Source of the DNA: a bacterium
Lineage (GTDB): Bacteria; Electryoneota; RPQS01
Length of the DNA: 64,000 nucleotides
Assembly (NCBI GenBank): GCA_016703065.1
Contig: JADJCU010000003.1
Span: forward strand, 310,001 to 374,000
Direction: 5' to 3'
This document shows positions 1-13,525 of this stretch, one piece after another. How positions within the stretch are numbered: the stretch's first letter is position 1; each line of letters begins with the position of its first letter. Under the pieces are notes generated by a model. That model saw only the letters and a list, made by a program, of their open reading frames with translations, had not been told where the DNA came from and did no database searches. Position numbers and translations under genes: made by a program.

Positions 1-1
1 A

Positions 2-718
2 GAGAACGCGATTGCGAGTTCGGAGCGGGAGCTTGAGAAGCGGCGTGAGGACCTCAATCAAACGCTTGGAATCAACTTGGCCAGCCGGTTCCCGATTGCG
101 GAGACGGGGACGCTTACGCCCTATCAGTTTAACTTGGACGAGTTGGTTGGTCAGGCGTGGCAGAATCGCACGGACTTGGAGCTTGCGCTGGCGCGGGTGA
201 AACAGACGCGGGATTACATCAACTACGCGCGCGGTGCGTACTTGCCGCGGGTAAGCCTTGGGGCAACCCGTTCGGCCAGTGAGCAATCGGGAGCGGATCA
301 GGCGTTTCAGTTGAATCCGCGCAACCGGAATACGACGTACTACGCGAGTTTGAGTTGGAATATTTTTGACGGATTTGCGCGGGAGTTTGACGTAGCTTCG
401 CGGAAGGTGGACTTGCGGCGGGCCGAAGAAAGCGAGCGCGACTTGCGGTTGAGTATCGAAAAGGGTGTGCGCGAGGCGTATCGCAATCTGGCTACGGTAT
501 TCGATCAGATGCAGATCACGAATCGGAATCGCGATTTGGCAAATCGGACGCTTGAACTTGAGCGCGAGCGCTATCGGTTGGGGGCCACGTCCGCCCTTTC
601 GCTGCGCGACGCTCAGGTGACCTACGAACGCGCGGAAACAGATCATTTGCAGAAGGAACTCGAGTATCAGTCGAGTCTGATAGCGTTGGAATTGGCCGTT
701 GGGAAGAGTCTGCGTTGA
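2..718 (+). CDS. TolC-family outer membrane efflux protein, C-terminal part (5' end outside window)
   Basis: Only the last ~238 codons are present; the frame is already open at base 2, so the true start lies upstream. The visible part has the alternating long helices and short strands of the TolC/OEP fold: a helical stretch rich in E/R/K, then a short strand segment around LSWNIFDGF (the outer-membrane barrel half of a repeat), then another long helix pair ending LELAVGKSLR, a typical C-terminal helix of the family. Family role: trimeric outer-membrane duct for efflux pumps or type I secretion. Its periplasmic and inner-membrane partners would be expected upstream, outside the window. A terminator-like hairpin follows 22 bp after the stop. 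Confidence 0.85.
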   Translation, partial: ENAIASSERELEKRREDLNQTLGINLASRFPIAETGTLTPYQFNLDELVGQAWQNRTDLELALARVKQTRDYINYARGAYLPRVSLGATRSASEQSGADQAFQLNPRNRNTTYYASLSWNIFDGFAREFDVASRKVDLRRAEESERDLRLSIEKGVREAYRNLATVFDQMQITNRNRDLANRTLELERERYRLGATSALSLRDAQVTYERAETDHLQKELEYQSSLIALELAVGKSLR

Positions 719-740
719 AGTCAGAATTCATGCGTGAGAA

Positions 741-764
741 AACGGCGACCGATGGGTCGCCGTT
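741..764. terminator. Terminator-like hairpin after TolC-like gene
   Basis: A perfect 10-bp stem (AACGGCGACC / GGTCGCCGTT) with a 4-base GATG loop lies between the end of the TolC-like gene and the end of the convergent beta-helix gene. The A/T-rich ends suit bidirectional use, but the U-tract is short. Confidence 0.6.
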
Positions 765-792
765 TCAGTTTGGGCAGTGTATCATTACTCTC

Positions 793-2055
793 TCAAGATT
801 TGTGTTGCCTGATGTGGATATCGCCTACGACGTACTGTTCGGCCTCAGTGGTTGTGCCTTCGACGGCAAGCGCCGGTTCCGTCTGGCCTTGCGGAAATGT
901 TCCGCCATCAATCTTCAAGACTGAACTTGACTGACCAGTCTGCTGCTCGAGTAGTGTGGCTCCTTTCACTCTAACGCCCTGCGGGACGCGTCGCTCGCCT
1001 CCTCGATGTCGACTCTGTAGTCACTCGGAGCATACGCTCCTGATGTGCTGCGGACTTTCAGCTTCTGGCCGTTGGAATCCATCGGTTGAGCGTTACGCTC
1101 ATCTTCTGCATTGCCCCAGCTTGCCATGGTAGGCTCCTGTTCTTTGATTTTGCCCTTCGGGCCTTTGGTAGGCATAAGGTCCGCCGAAGGGGCCAATGTC
1201 GGATCTTGTGCCGTCTATGTCGAGAATCTGAGGATGCCCGGCGTTGAGTGCGGGAGAGTTGTTACCTAACGATCCTTGAGTGAGATCAAGAAGCGGATCT
1301 GAGTTTATGTCTCGTACCCCTACTTCAAAGAACGCGTAGTTCTGGACGTTGTTCCAGAGTACGTTGTAGCCGTAGTCAAGCGGGTTTCGGAAGGTCGCGG
1401 CATTCCACATGCCATATTCAGTCGCATTCTGAATAATGTTGTTGAAGAAAGTCCCCCAATGATAGCCTATATGGACAATTGCGTTGCTTCCAGAAAACAG
1501 GTTATTGTGAATGTCGCCTCCGAAATATGAAGCCACGAAGTTCGTCGACCCTGAATCAGAATACACGATGTTATTGAAGTAATCAAGAATAGCATCGCTT
1601 GTTGAAACCAGTGCATTCCCGTTGATCATCCAGAAGCCGCGAATCGTAGCCTTTTCATGTGACGGACCGACTGCAACGACACGACTTGAGAAATTCGCGT
1701 CAATGACAGTCTGCATGGGCCCATGTTCCGATTCGAGCCAGATTCCTTTTCCGAACGTATTCAGCGTTTCGTAGTAGGTTCCTGATCGGACTCGAATGGT
1801 ATCGAAATCAGTTGCGGCGTTGATGGCGTCTTGAATGCGCGCAAACTCATCGGGCACCCGAATTAGGCGCGGTCCCTGGGCGACGGAGTTGGATACATTT
1901 ATGCGCAGGATCGGGCTGATTCCGAGATTACCGTGTTCGTCGGTTGCACGAGGACACCATCGTGGCGTCGGTAGCATGAATCGACCGATTGGATGGGTCG
2001 AGACTCCTGACGCACCACACAGGGCAGAACGCGGGGGGTCACCCACCGCTTGCAA
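793..2055 (-). pseudogene. Right-handed beta-helix (pectate-lyase-like/NosD-type) protein, frame-disrupted
   Basis: The main frame (2055 to 1099, 318 codons) contains parallel beta-helix coils: IQDAINAATDFDTIRVRSGTY, then repeated short strands with NN turns (DYFNNIVYSDSG, GDIHNNLFSGSN, FNNIIQNATEYG) and a typical end, DGTRSDIGPFGGPYAY. Such proteins are usually secreted carbohydrate-binding or -cleaving factors. No signal peptide is visible, so the 5' end looks truncated. Downstream of 1190 the coding signal moves to a second frame (to about 1000) and then to a third, which stays open to a TGA at 793-795 and ends DIHIRQHKS. Two frame changes would be needed to read it through. It may be a decayed gene or carry sequencing indels. 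The C-terminal extension matches no family I recognise. Confidence 0.55.
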
Positions 2056-2078
2056 GTTATTGGAATTTCACGTATTAT
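2050..2078 (+). promoter_or_regulatory. Sigma-70-type promoter for the polyprenyl synthase-PTS operon
   Basis: TTGCAA at 2050-2055, a 17-bp spacer and TATTAT at 2073-2078. This leaves a leader of about 60 nt before the GTG at 2146. It overlaps the 5' end of the opposing beta-helix frame. Inferred from consensus match and spacing only. Confidence 0.55.
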
Positions 2079-2145
2079 ATGGGATTAGGAGAGTCTTATA
2101 TCATTGTTTTATTGCAATTAGTCAGAACTTTAGTGGAGCATTCGG

Positions 2146-3231
2146 GTGTCGGACAGACTTTTTCAGGCGATTGAGGAGCGAGTGGGCTGGGTGCAGGAGT
2201 ACGTCTTGTCACCCCGCTATGTAAATCTGTTTTCGCCCGAAGATATTCGGGAAGCGGTGACGTGCTATTTTGAGTCGGGCGGCAAGCGGCTGCGTCCGGC
2301 GGTGATGCTGTTTTGCTGCGGCGCGGTGGGCGGTGATGAATCGAAAGCGATCAGCGCGGCGGCGGCGGTCGAGATATTCCATACGTGGACACTGGTGCAC
2401 GACGATATCATCGATCGTGATGCGACGCGGCGCGGCGCACCAACGGTGCACGAGCGGTTTGCGCGCAAGCCGTCGACGATGGCGCGGTATCCCGAGCGCA
2501 GCGAAGCGGAGCACTACGGGATTTCGATCGCGGTGCTCGCGGGCGACGTGCAGCATGGCTGGGGCATCAGCCTGATGACCGAACTGACGCAGAAGTTCGG
2601 CATCAACGCGGACGTGACGCTGACGCTAATTCACGAGATTGACACGCGAGTGCTATGCACGCTGGTAGAAGGCGAAGTGTTGGACGTGCAGTATTCGCGC
2701 GAGCCGATAGCGAACTTGACCACAGAGATGATCGAGGATATGCTGTGGAAGAAGACGGGCGCGCTCTACGAATTCGCCGGCGCATCGGGGGCGGCGATTG
2801 GACTGAACAACCCTGACTTGAAGCACCCTTTAGTACGCACTCTTGAGCGGTTTACGAGCGCGTGCGGAGCAGCGTTTCAATTGCAGGATGACATTCTGGG
2901 GATTATCGGCGATGAGAAGTTGCTTGGAAAACCTGTGGGCGCGGATATTCGCGAAGGAAAGCGTACGGTGATTGCGCGGGAGTCGTGGCTGCGCGCGGAC
3001 GACAGGCAAAAGAAGCTGATAAGCGAAACGCTGGGCAATCCGCATGTTTCGCACGCCCAGATTGAAGAGGTGACCAAGTTGTTTGTGAGCCTCGGTGGAA
3101 TCGAAGAAACTGCGCGGCGCGCTCGCGCCCATGTTGAGCGCGGTATGAAGCACCTCGATCCGTTGCCGCAGACTGAGTACAAGGAGTGGCTCGCGGACTG
3201 GGCGCAGTTGATGATCGAGCGGAAGTTCTGA
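2146..3231 (+). CDS. Polyprenyl (E-type isoprenyl) diphosphate synthase
   Basis: 361-aa all-helical trans-prenyltransferase that condenses allylic diphosphates with isopentenyl diphosphate, supplying quinone side chains or other prenyl lipids in the cytosol. Visible motifs are GKRLRP (residues 46-51), the first Asp-rich motif DDIID (86-90, in HDDIIDRDATRRG) and the second, QLQDDILGIIGD, near residue 245, followed by the lysine-containing GKPVGADIREGKRT. Both Asp-rich motifs are intact, so it should be active. The start is a GTG preceded by GTGGAG. The residue pattern does not fix chain length. It is followed 4 bp later by PTS genes, which is an unusual neighbourhood for a prenyltransferase. 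Confidence 0.9.
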   Translation: MSDRLFQAIEERVGWVQEYVLSPRYVNLFSPEDIREAVTCYFESGGKRLRPAVMLFCCGAVGGDESKAISAAAAVEIFHTWTLVHDDIIDRDATRRGAPTVHERFARKPSTMARYPERSEAEHYGISIAVLAGDVQHGWGISLMTELTQKFGINADVTLTLIHEIDTRVLCTLVEGEVLDVQYSREPIANLTTEMIEDMLWKKTGALYEFAGASGAAIGLNNPDLKHPLVRTLERFTSACGAAFQLQDDILGIIGDEKLLGKPVGADIREGKRTVIARESWLRADDRQKKLISETLGNPHVSHAQIEEVTKLFVSLGGIEETARRARAHVERGMKHLDPLPQTEYKEWLADWAQLMIERKF

Positions 3232-3235
3232 GACA

Positions 3236-3940
3236 ATGTGGCTCGCGACCCTTGCCGGAACGGTGGTCTATCTTGACACGTCGGTCATTGGTCAGACGCT
3301 GCTCGGCCAGCCGATTATCGCGTGCGTGCTCTACGGGCTGCTTATTGACCGCCCGGAAGTGGGGCTGTTCTTTGGCGTGATCTTCGAGCTACTGTGGTTG
3401 GCGAACTTGCAGATTGGCGCAGCGAAGTTTTCCGAAGGGAGTTTAGGCGCACTGATCGCAACGGCGACCGCAGCAAGCGTAGCGCCGTCTGAAGTGACGG
3501 GTGAACCGTCGTGGTTCGTGCTGCTCTTGAGCACAGCGGTCGGACTGATCTTTGCGCATTTGGGACGAGAGCTGGCACCGCTTGTACGACGGAGCATGAA
3601 TCGCATCGCGGAATCGTATGTCAACGCTGCAGCGCGGAATGACCACGCTGCGGCTCGCGGATGGACCATGGCCGCGCTTGGAATACATGGAGCGGCCGGT
3701 TTCGGATTCACGCTGCTGGGAGTCGCTTGCGGCCATCTCGTGATGCGGCTCTACTTCGGCGAGTTTTACGCGCTCGGCCCAAGCACGAGCGCCGTGGAAG
3801 CGACTGACATTATCTGCTCGGGGATGTGGCCCGCACTGCTTGGCGCGGGCGCTGCGGCAGCGATGCTGCAACTGGTGACACGTCGCAATTGGATTTGGGT
3901 GATCGTGCTGGGTCTTGCCGGGGGAGTGCTAATCCGATGA
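3236..3940 (+). CDS. PTS mannose/fructose/sorbose-family IIC membrane component
   Basis: 234-aa polytopic membrane protein with the EII-C(Man) pattern: an amphipathic N-terminus, the YLDTSVIGQTLLGQPI segment, repeated Gly/Ala-rich transmembrane helices, LFFGVIFELLWLANLQIGA (the family signature region), and a final helix ending GGVLIR. With IID it should form the sugar-translocating membrane complex of a mannose-type PTS. It starts 4 bp after the prenyl synthase stop, and its own stop overlaps the IID start (ATGA), which implies translational coupling. No IIA or IIB gene is present in this window, so the sugar-specific phosphoryl carriers must lie elsewhere or be absent. Confidence 0.88.
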   Translation: MWLATLAGTVVYLDTSVIGQTLLGQPIIACVLYGLLIDRPEVGLFFGVIFELLWLANLQIGAAKFSEGSLGALIATATAASVAPSEVTGEPSWFVLLLSTAVGLIFAHLGRELAPLVRRSMNRIAESYVNAAARNDHAAARGWTMAALGIHGAAGFGFTLLGVACGHLVMRLYFGEFYALGPSTSAVEATDIICSGMWPALLGAGAAAAMLQLVTRRNWIWVIVLGLAGGVLIR

Positions 3941-4704
3941 GTCCAGAGCGAATTCCCAAACGCACGATATTGTTCAGATCGTTGGCGCTGCAGCTGTTTC
4001 TAAACTACAAGACGATGCAAGGCGCGGGCTACCTTTTTGCCCTGCGGCCAGCGTTGCGGGACCCTGACCACCTCGACAAAAAGGCACACGCGGCAGGAAG
4101 TTTCATCAATGGTCATCCGGCGTTTTCGAGCGCCGCGCTCGGCGCATTGGTGACAAGGCTCAAAACAGTTTCATCTGCCGACGATGTGCAGGAGATCACG
4201 AACTGGAAGCGTGAACTGTCGACACCGCTGGGGGCGATTGGGGACAGTTTGATCTGGGAACGGCTAAAACCCGTGGTGCTGGCGCTGGTCGTTTCCGCTG
4301 TTCTGGTTGCCGGCAATCTCGTCGCTGACGTCTGGGTCTATGCGGCGATCGGCGCACTCGTCGTCTACAATGGCGCGCTGTGGTTGTTTCGGGATTGGGC
4401 ATTTGGGCAAGGTGTATGGCTTGGCGAACGATTGACGGAACTTGCCCTGCATCCTTCGCTGGCGGGACTGAAACGAGTCTTGCGATACGCGGGTATTCTT
4501 TCGGCAGCCACCGTGTTGGCGGCTTCAATCGGACGAGTCGGCGATTTGGGTACACTTGGCGGCGCGCAGTTCGCGGCCGGATTTGCAATCATGATGGGTG
4601 CGGCGCTGCTGCGCTCAAGCACATTGACCGCAGCTCTCTTATCAGTCCTTGCTGCGATGGGTATTGGCTACTTGTTCCACACAACCATCACCGTCCTCCC
4701 GTGA
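3937..4704 (+). CDS. PTS mannose/fructose/sorbose-family IID membrane component
   Basis: 255 aa, a PTS EIID family protein. The N-terminal part has the conserved RSLALQLFLNYKTMQGAGYL motif and a long cytoplasmic region with GDSLIWERLKPV (the family GDxxxW region). The C-terminal third carries several membrane helices and ends LFHTTITVLP. The ATG at 3937 overlaps the IIC stop, and its TGA overlaps the HPr GTG (GTGA), so IIC, IID and HPr appear translationally coupled. It functions as the obligate partner of IIC in sugar uptake and phosphorylation. Confidence 0.87.
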   Translation: MSPERIPKRTILFRSLALQLFLNYKTMQGAGYLFALRPALRDPDHLDKKAHAAGSFINGHPAFSSAALGALVTRLKTVSSADDVQEITNWKRELSTPLGAIGDSLIWERLKPVVLALVVSAVLVAGNLVADVWVYAAIGALVVYNGALWLFRDWAFGQGVWLGERLTELALHPSLAGLKRVLRYAGILSAATVLAASIGRVGDLGTLGGAQFAAGFAIMMGAALLRSSTLTAALLSVLAAMGIGYLFHTTITVLP

Positions 4705-4967
4705 TCCAGAAAGAAGTCGCGCTGCTGAACCGTTTGGGGCTGCATATTCGCCCGGCGGCACAATTGACCAAGATCGCGGCCAAATATAAGGCCGACGTAT
4801 ATCTGTTGAAGGACGGAATGCGGGTGAACGGGAAGAGCATCATGGGCGTCATGATGCTGGCTGCCGCGCGGGGCAGCACGCTAACAATTGAATGCGTAGG
4901 TGACGACGAGCAATCATTGTTGGACGAATTGGTGATCTTATTCGAGAATAAATTCTACGAGGAGTAG
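4701..4967 (+). CDS. ptsH: Phosphocarrier protein HPr
   Basis: 88-aa HPr. The catalytic histidine is His15 in LGLHIRPAAQL and the regulatory serine is Ser46 in NGKSIMGVMML, both at canonical positions. It accepts phosphate from Enzyme I at His15 and passes it to EIIA proteins. An intact Ser46 context implies possible control by an HPr kinase/phosphorylase, although none is encoded here. The start is a GTG overlapping the IID stop, and Enzyme I begins 2 bp after the HPr stop. Confidence 0.95.
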   Translation: MIQKEVALLNRLGLHIRPAAQLTKIAAKYKADVYLLKDGMRVNGKSIMGVMMLAAARGSTLTIECVGDDEQSLLDELVILFENKFYEE

Positions 4968-4969
4968 TC

Positions 4970-6742
4970 GTGGGGCGCGACGAACGAAAAGAACAGATTT
5001 TGCGCGGAATACCGGCAGCACCCGGGATCGCGATCGGCAAGGTTCACTTGATTGTTTACGACGAGCCGGACGTGACGCCACGCAAACTTGCGCCTTCAGA
5101 GGTGCCGCAGGAGTTAAGCCGCTACAATATCGCGCTGGATCAGACACGGGCAGCAATTGAACGGTCGCGGGATCGGGCGTTGGACGTGGCAGGCGTGGCT
5201 GTGGGCAAGATATTTGACGCGCACTTGCTGATCTTAGCGGACGAGATTTTTCACGATCAGGTGCGCGGCCGAATTATTCGAGAGCAGTTCAACGCGGAGT
5301 ATATCGTTTACGATTCGTTCGGCCAGATGATTGAAGTGATCAGCCGGACGCAGGGTGAAGTTTTTCGAGAGCGGGCGGCGGATTTGCGCGACGTGCGGAC
5401 GCGGTTGTTGCGCTATTTGCGCGGCGAAGGCGACGTGATTCCCGATCATCCGACGCACGAGGTGATCCTTGTCGCGGAGGACCTCTCCCCCACTCAGGCG
5501 TTGAATCTTGATCGGTCGCTGGTGCACGGTATCATAACGGATATTGGCGGGTTAACCTCGCACACAGCGATATTGGCGCGCAGCCTCGACATTCCGACGA
5601 TTGTCGGCACGGGGGACGTTTCGTCGCGGGTGCGGGACGGAGACTCGATCATCTTGAATGGCAACAGCGGCAAGGTGATTCTTCATCCGACGAAAGAGTC
5701 GTTTGCGGAATATGATGCGAAACGGCAGCGCTTTCGCAGTTTTCAGCAGGTTCTTGAGGATTTGAAGAGCCAGCCGGCGGTTACATTGGACGGACGCGAG
5801 ATTGAGTTGTGGGGGAACATTGAATTGCCGCGCGAGGCCGAATCGGTGCTAAGTCACGGCGGGACGGGTGTTGGTTTGTTTCGGAGCGAGTTCCTGTTTC
5901 TGACTCGCGAAACAACGCCGTCGGAAGATGAGCAATTCAGTATTTATGACAAGGCCGCTGAAATCATGGATCCGCACCCGGTCGTAATTCGCACATTCGA
6001 TTTGGGCGGCGACAAGTACCACGCGGGAATCAACATTCGCGACGAGAAGAATCCATTTTTGGGTTATCGGGCGATCCGTGTCTCGCTATCGCGGCGAGAC
6101 TTGTTCAGGGCTCAACTTCGGGCAATTCTACGGGCGTCTGCGCGGGGCAATGTGCGTGTGATGTTTCCGTTTGTCTCGGGCTTTGAAGAGCTGCGCGAAT
6201 CGCTTGCCGTATTGGAAGAAGCGAAGCAGGAGTTGCAGCAGCGCAAGCTCGCTCACGACCGGAACATTCCAGTTGGCATCATGATTGAAATTCCGTCGGC
6301 GGCTGTGATGGCGGATCGCCTGGCGGAGCAGTGCGCCTTCTTTTCGATTGGCACGAACGACCTCATCCAATATACGGTGGCGACAGATCGGGCGAATGAG
6401 CAAGTTGCGGCCTATTATCGAAGCTATCATCCGGCTGTGCTGCGGTTGATCGAGATGACGGTGCGCGCCGGAGAACGACACGGAGTACATGTCGGGATAT
6501 GCGGCGAGTTGGGCGGAAGTCCGGCCGCCACGCCGCTTCTGGTGGGACTTGGAATGCGCGAGCTGTCGTTGACATCCTCGATGATTCCTGAGATCAAGAA
6601 AATCATCCGTTCCCTGACTTACGAAGAGTGCAAGCGGATGGCTCGCAAGGCCATGAAGATGGACACATCGCAGGAAATCCTCAACTACATGCACGGGGAG
6701 TTGAAGAAGCGTTTCGCGGACCTACCGATCTGGTTCAACTAA
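4970..6742 (+). CDS. ptsI: PTS Enzyme I (phosphoenolpyruvate-protein phosphotransferase)
   Basis: 590 aa, slightly longer than the usual ~575. It transfers phosphate from PEP to HPr in the cytosol. Domains in order: HPr-binding helical domain (about 30-150), swivelling phosphohistidine domain with GGLTSHTAILARS (active His198), and a C-terminal TIM-barrel PEP-binding domain with GVGLFRSEFLF, the RTFDLGGDK region, GTNDLIQYTVA and the catalytic Cys in GICGELGG (around 512). All key residues are present. The GTG start follows HPr by 2 bp. It is last in the operon; a 165-bp gap follows in which I see only a 6-bp hairpin (6756-6770) without a T-tract. Confidence 0.95.
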   Translation: MGRDERKEQILRGIPAAPGIAIGKVHLIVYDEPDVTPRKLAPSEVPQELSRYNIALDQTRAAIERSRDRALDVAGVAVGKIFDAHLLILADEIFHDQVRGRIIREQFNAEYIVYDSFGQMIEVISRTQGEVFRERAADLRDVRTRLLRYLRGEGDVIPDHPTHEVILVAEDLSPTQALNLDRSLVHGIITDIGGLTSHTAILARSLDIPTIVGTGDVSSRVRDGDSIILNGNSGKVILHPTKESFAEYDAKRQRFRSFQQVLEDLKSQPAVTLDGREIELWGNIELPREAESVLSHGGTGVGLFRSEFLFLTRETTPSEDEQFSIYDKAAEIMDPHPVVIRTFDLGGDKYHAGINIRDEKNPFLGYRAIRVSLSRRDLFRAQLRAILRASARGNVRVMFPFVSGFEELRESLAVLEEAKQELQQRKLAHDRNIPVGIMIEIPSAAVMADRLAEQCAFFSIGTNDLIQYTVATDRANEQVAAYYRSYHPAVLRLIEMTVRAGERHGVHVGICGELGGSPAATPLLVGLGMRELSLTSSMIPEIKKIIRSLTYEECKRMARKAMKMDTSQEILNYMHGELKKRFADLPIWFN

Positions 6743-6907
6743 CCCCAGCATTATGCCAGCGTGCCGCTGGACTGAATGCGCTGGCGCGGACGACTTAGCG
6801 CAAGGCGAGAATCACACGATTCGGCCATTGTCCTCCCGGAAGTTTGGGGACGATTGGGAACTGCCGCATCGATCAGACTTCGTAGTTAACCATTCCAAAT
6901 ACACACA

Positions 6908-7987
6908 ATGACGATCACGACTAAGGCCATACAGCTAACAGAGACACGGTTAAAGCAGCTTGACCCGAGCAACATGCTGGGAATGACGCTCGAACTTGAT
7001 CAACAGCTTGTGCGGGGCTGCGAAATCGCCGACGAGTTTCTTCTTCACAACAAGTTGCGCGAGGAGCCACTGCTCGATTGGTTTGGGTTAGGCGGAAGTG
7101 CGGTGTCAGGAGACCTGCTGCAAGCCTTTGGCCTGGAGCCGCCCGCGATGAATGGCCGGATATTCGTGCGTCGACACGCGCGGCCATCCGATCTGCCGCG
7201 ATTGGTGTGCAGCTATTCGGGCAATACTGTTGAGGCTGTTCAAGCGTTGACTGAAGTGGACTCTCGGCAAGTGTGGCTGGCCGTATCGAGTGGGGGCAGG
7301 CTTGAGCAGAAGGCGAACGCTGCGCACATTCCGTACTTGAATTTGCCGGGCGGCTATCCGCCGCGCGCAGCAGTTGGTTTTTCACTTGGAGCGCTGCACA
7401 GGCTATTCCAAAAGGTGTACGGATTTCACGCGCCGGAGCTCGAATCATGGCCCTTGACGAAACTGGCCGAAGACGCGAAGCGCTACGCACTGCTGACACG
7501 GGAGGAGAATCCCGCGCTTGATCTCGCTGTCAAGCTCGTTGATCGCACGCCCGTGATTTATACGTGTGACGGATTGCTTGGTCCCGCGCTGGCGTTTCGC
7601 ATGCGCGCGCAGCTTGCGGAGAACAGCAAAGTCTGGTCGCACAGCTCAGACCTTCCGGAGCTTGCACACAATGAAGTCGAGGCGTTTGCGCATCTCGCGC
7701 AGGTGCTTGCGCCGCCGCTGGTGATGTTTTTGGGAAGCTGGTCAACGGCGGGAACATTTGCCGATCCGCGGGGTCCAATGGAGGAGCTGCTGACTAAGCT
7801 CGGCGTAGCAACGTTGCGGCTCGACCCTCAGGAGCTCTTCGGGGACAGCCGGAGCAGGCTGGCTCAGGGAATCCGACTTATGTTGTTGCTTGATGCTGCC
7901 ACGGTGTATCTGGCGATTCTGCGCGCGGAAGACCCGCTGGAAATCCCGAGAATTACAGGGCTTAAAAATCTCCTGACTGGGTCTTGA
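6908..7987 (+). CDS. Bifunctional phosphoglucose/phosphomannose isomerase (double SIS domain)
   Basis: 359 aa. The N-terminal SIS domain has GLGGSAVSGDLL and CSYSGNTVEAVQAL (sugar-phosphate binding), followed by PPRAAVGFSLGAL. The C-terminal SIS domain contains DLPELAHNEVEAF, the region that holds the catalytic Glu and His in this family. The end, DPLEIPRITGLKNLL, matches the usual C-terminal helix. It interconverts glucose-6-P, fructose-6-P and mannose-6-P. This would feed GDP-mannose synthesis, relevant to the Gmd-dependent glycan island further along (inference). No strong Shine-Dalgarno precedes the ATG. Confidence 0.9.
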   Translation: MTITTKAIQLTETRLKQLDPSNMLGMTLELDQQLVRGCEIADEFLLHNKLREEPLLDWFGLGGSAVSGDLLQAFGLEPPAMNGRIFVRRHARPSDLPRLVCSYSGNTVEAVQALTEVDSRQVWLAVSSGGRLEQKANAAHIPYLNLPGGYPPRAAVGFSLGALHRLFQKVYGFHAPELESWPLTKLAEDAKRYALLTREENPALDLAVKLVDRTPVIYTCDGLLGPALAFRMRAQLAENSKVWSHSSDLPELAHNEVEAFAHLAQVLAPPLVMFLGSWSTAGTFADPRGPMEELLTKLGVATLRLDPQELFGDSRSRLAQGIRLMLLLDAATVYLAILRAEDPLEIPRITGLKNLLTGS

Positions 7988-8044
7988 TATTTACGGGTGA
8001 AATCCGTAGATTACAAGGCTTTAAGAAATCTTTGACCCTCCTCT

Positions 8045-9037
8045 GTGAAAGCAATAATCCCGGTAGCGGGCCTGGGTTCGCGCCTGCGGCCGCATACTTT
8101 CACCCGGCCGAAAGTCCTCCTCAACGTGGCCGGGAAACCCATTCTCGGCCACATTCTTGATCATTTAGTCGCATCGGGTATCGATCAGGTCACTCTGATC
8201 GTTGGTTCGATGGGCGATTTGATCGAGACCTATGTGCGCAAGCACTACTCCATTCCGTTTGAGTTCGTCGTTCAGCAGGAAGCCCGCGGGCTTGCCCACG
8301 CCGTGCATCTCGGCTTGACTGCTGAAGATCGGGAAGTGCTGGTCATTCTCGGCGACACGATTTTCGAGTTTGACCTGACGCACGTGTTGTCAACGATGGC
8401 GGATTCGGCAATCGCGGTCAAGACGGTTGAGGATCCGCGGCGGTTCGGCGTGGTAGAAACGCGCGACGAACTTGTGACGCGGTTGGTAGAGAAGCCAGAG
8501 AATCCCAAGTCGAATCTGGTCATCGTGGGAATCTACCTGATCCGGGAAGCACAGCAGCTTAAGAGTTCAATTGAAATGCTGTTCGAGCGGAATTTGACTA
8601 CGCGCGGCGAGTTTCAGTTGACTGACGCTTTGCAACTGATGATCGAGCAGGAGATTCCGATTCGGACGTTTCCTGTGAACAATTGGTTTGACTGCGGGAA
8701 GCCGGAGACCCTGCTGGAAACGAATCGTCACTTGCTTTCAAAGCTCCCGGCAGAGGCGCGGCAGAGCGACGGGGTTGTGATAATTCCGCCGGTATTCATT
8801 CACCCGGAAGCGGTGATTGAACAGGCGATTATTGGACCGCACGCGACGATTGGTCAGGGCGCGACGGTGCGCAGCGCGATGGTGCGGGATGCGATACTCG
8901 GCGAGGGCGCGCACGTAGAAGATGCGTTGGTTGCTGGGTCACTCGTGGGGAATAATGCGGTGGTGAAGGGGAGTTTCCACCGCTACAATTTGGGCGATTC
9001 GAGCGCGATTGTCGAAGGGACAGGCGACGAGCTATAG
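8045..9037 (+). CDS. Sugar-phosphate nucleotidyltransferase (glucose-1-phosphate thymidylyl/uridylyl type) with left-handed beta-helix tail
   Basis: 330 aa. The N-terminal nucleotidyltransferase domain starts AIIPVAGLGSRLRPHTFTRP, a variant of the GxGxR-PxT-PK nucleotide-binding signature, and continues with VLLNVAGKPIL, VILGDTIFEFD (metal-binding Asp) and FPVNNWFDCGKPETLLETN. The last ~75 residues are hexapeptide repeats (IIGPHATIGQGATVRSAMV...), a left-handed beta-helix. It makes an NDP-sugar from a sugar 1-phosphate; sugar and nucleotide specificity cannot be read from the sequence. The start is a GTG with no clear ribosome-binding site, 57 bp after the isomerase. Confidence 0.85.
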   Translation: MKAIIPVAGLGSRLRPHTFTRPKVLLNVAGKPILGHILDHLVASGIDQVTLIVGSMGDLIETYVRKHYSIPFEFVVQQEARGLAHAVHLGLTAEDREVLVILGDTIFEFDLTHVLSTMADSAIAVKTVEDPRRFGVVETRDELVTRLVEKPENPKSNLVIVGIYLIREAQQLKSSIEMLFERNLTTRGEFQLTDALQLMIEQEIPIRTFPVNNWFDCGKPETLLETNRHLLSKLPAEARQSDGVVIIPPVFIHPEAVIEQAIIGPHATIGQGATVRSAMVRDAILGEGAHVEDALVAGSLVGNNAVVKGSFHRYNLGDSSAIVEGTGDEL

Positions 9038-9076
9038 AGATTTTCACCATTCACGACGGAGCGGCAGTACCCATTC

Positions 9077-13521
<4,445 letters not shown>

Positions 13522-13525
<4 letters not shown>

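Noticed and set aside
6756..6770. Hairpin after Enzyme I as terminator
   Set aside because: A 6-bp CCAGCG/CGCTGG stem with no T-tract; too weak to call.
9038..9076. Possible SAM riboswitch before metK
   Set aside because: Only 39 bp separate the genes, too short for any known SAM riboswitch, and no stem pattern is visible.
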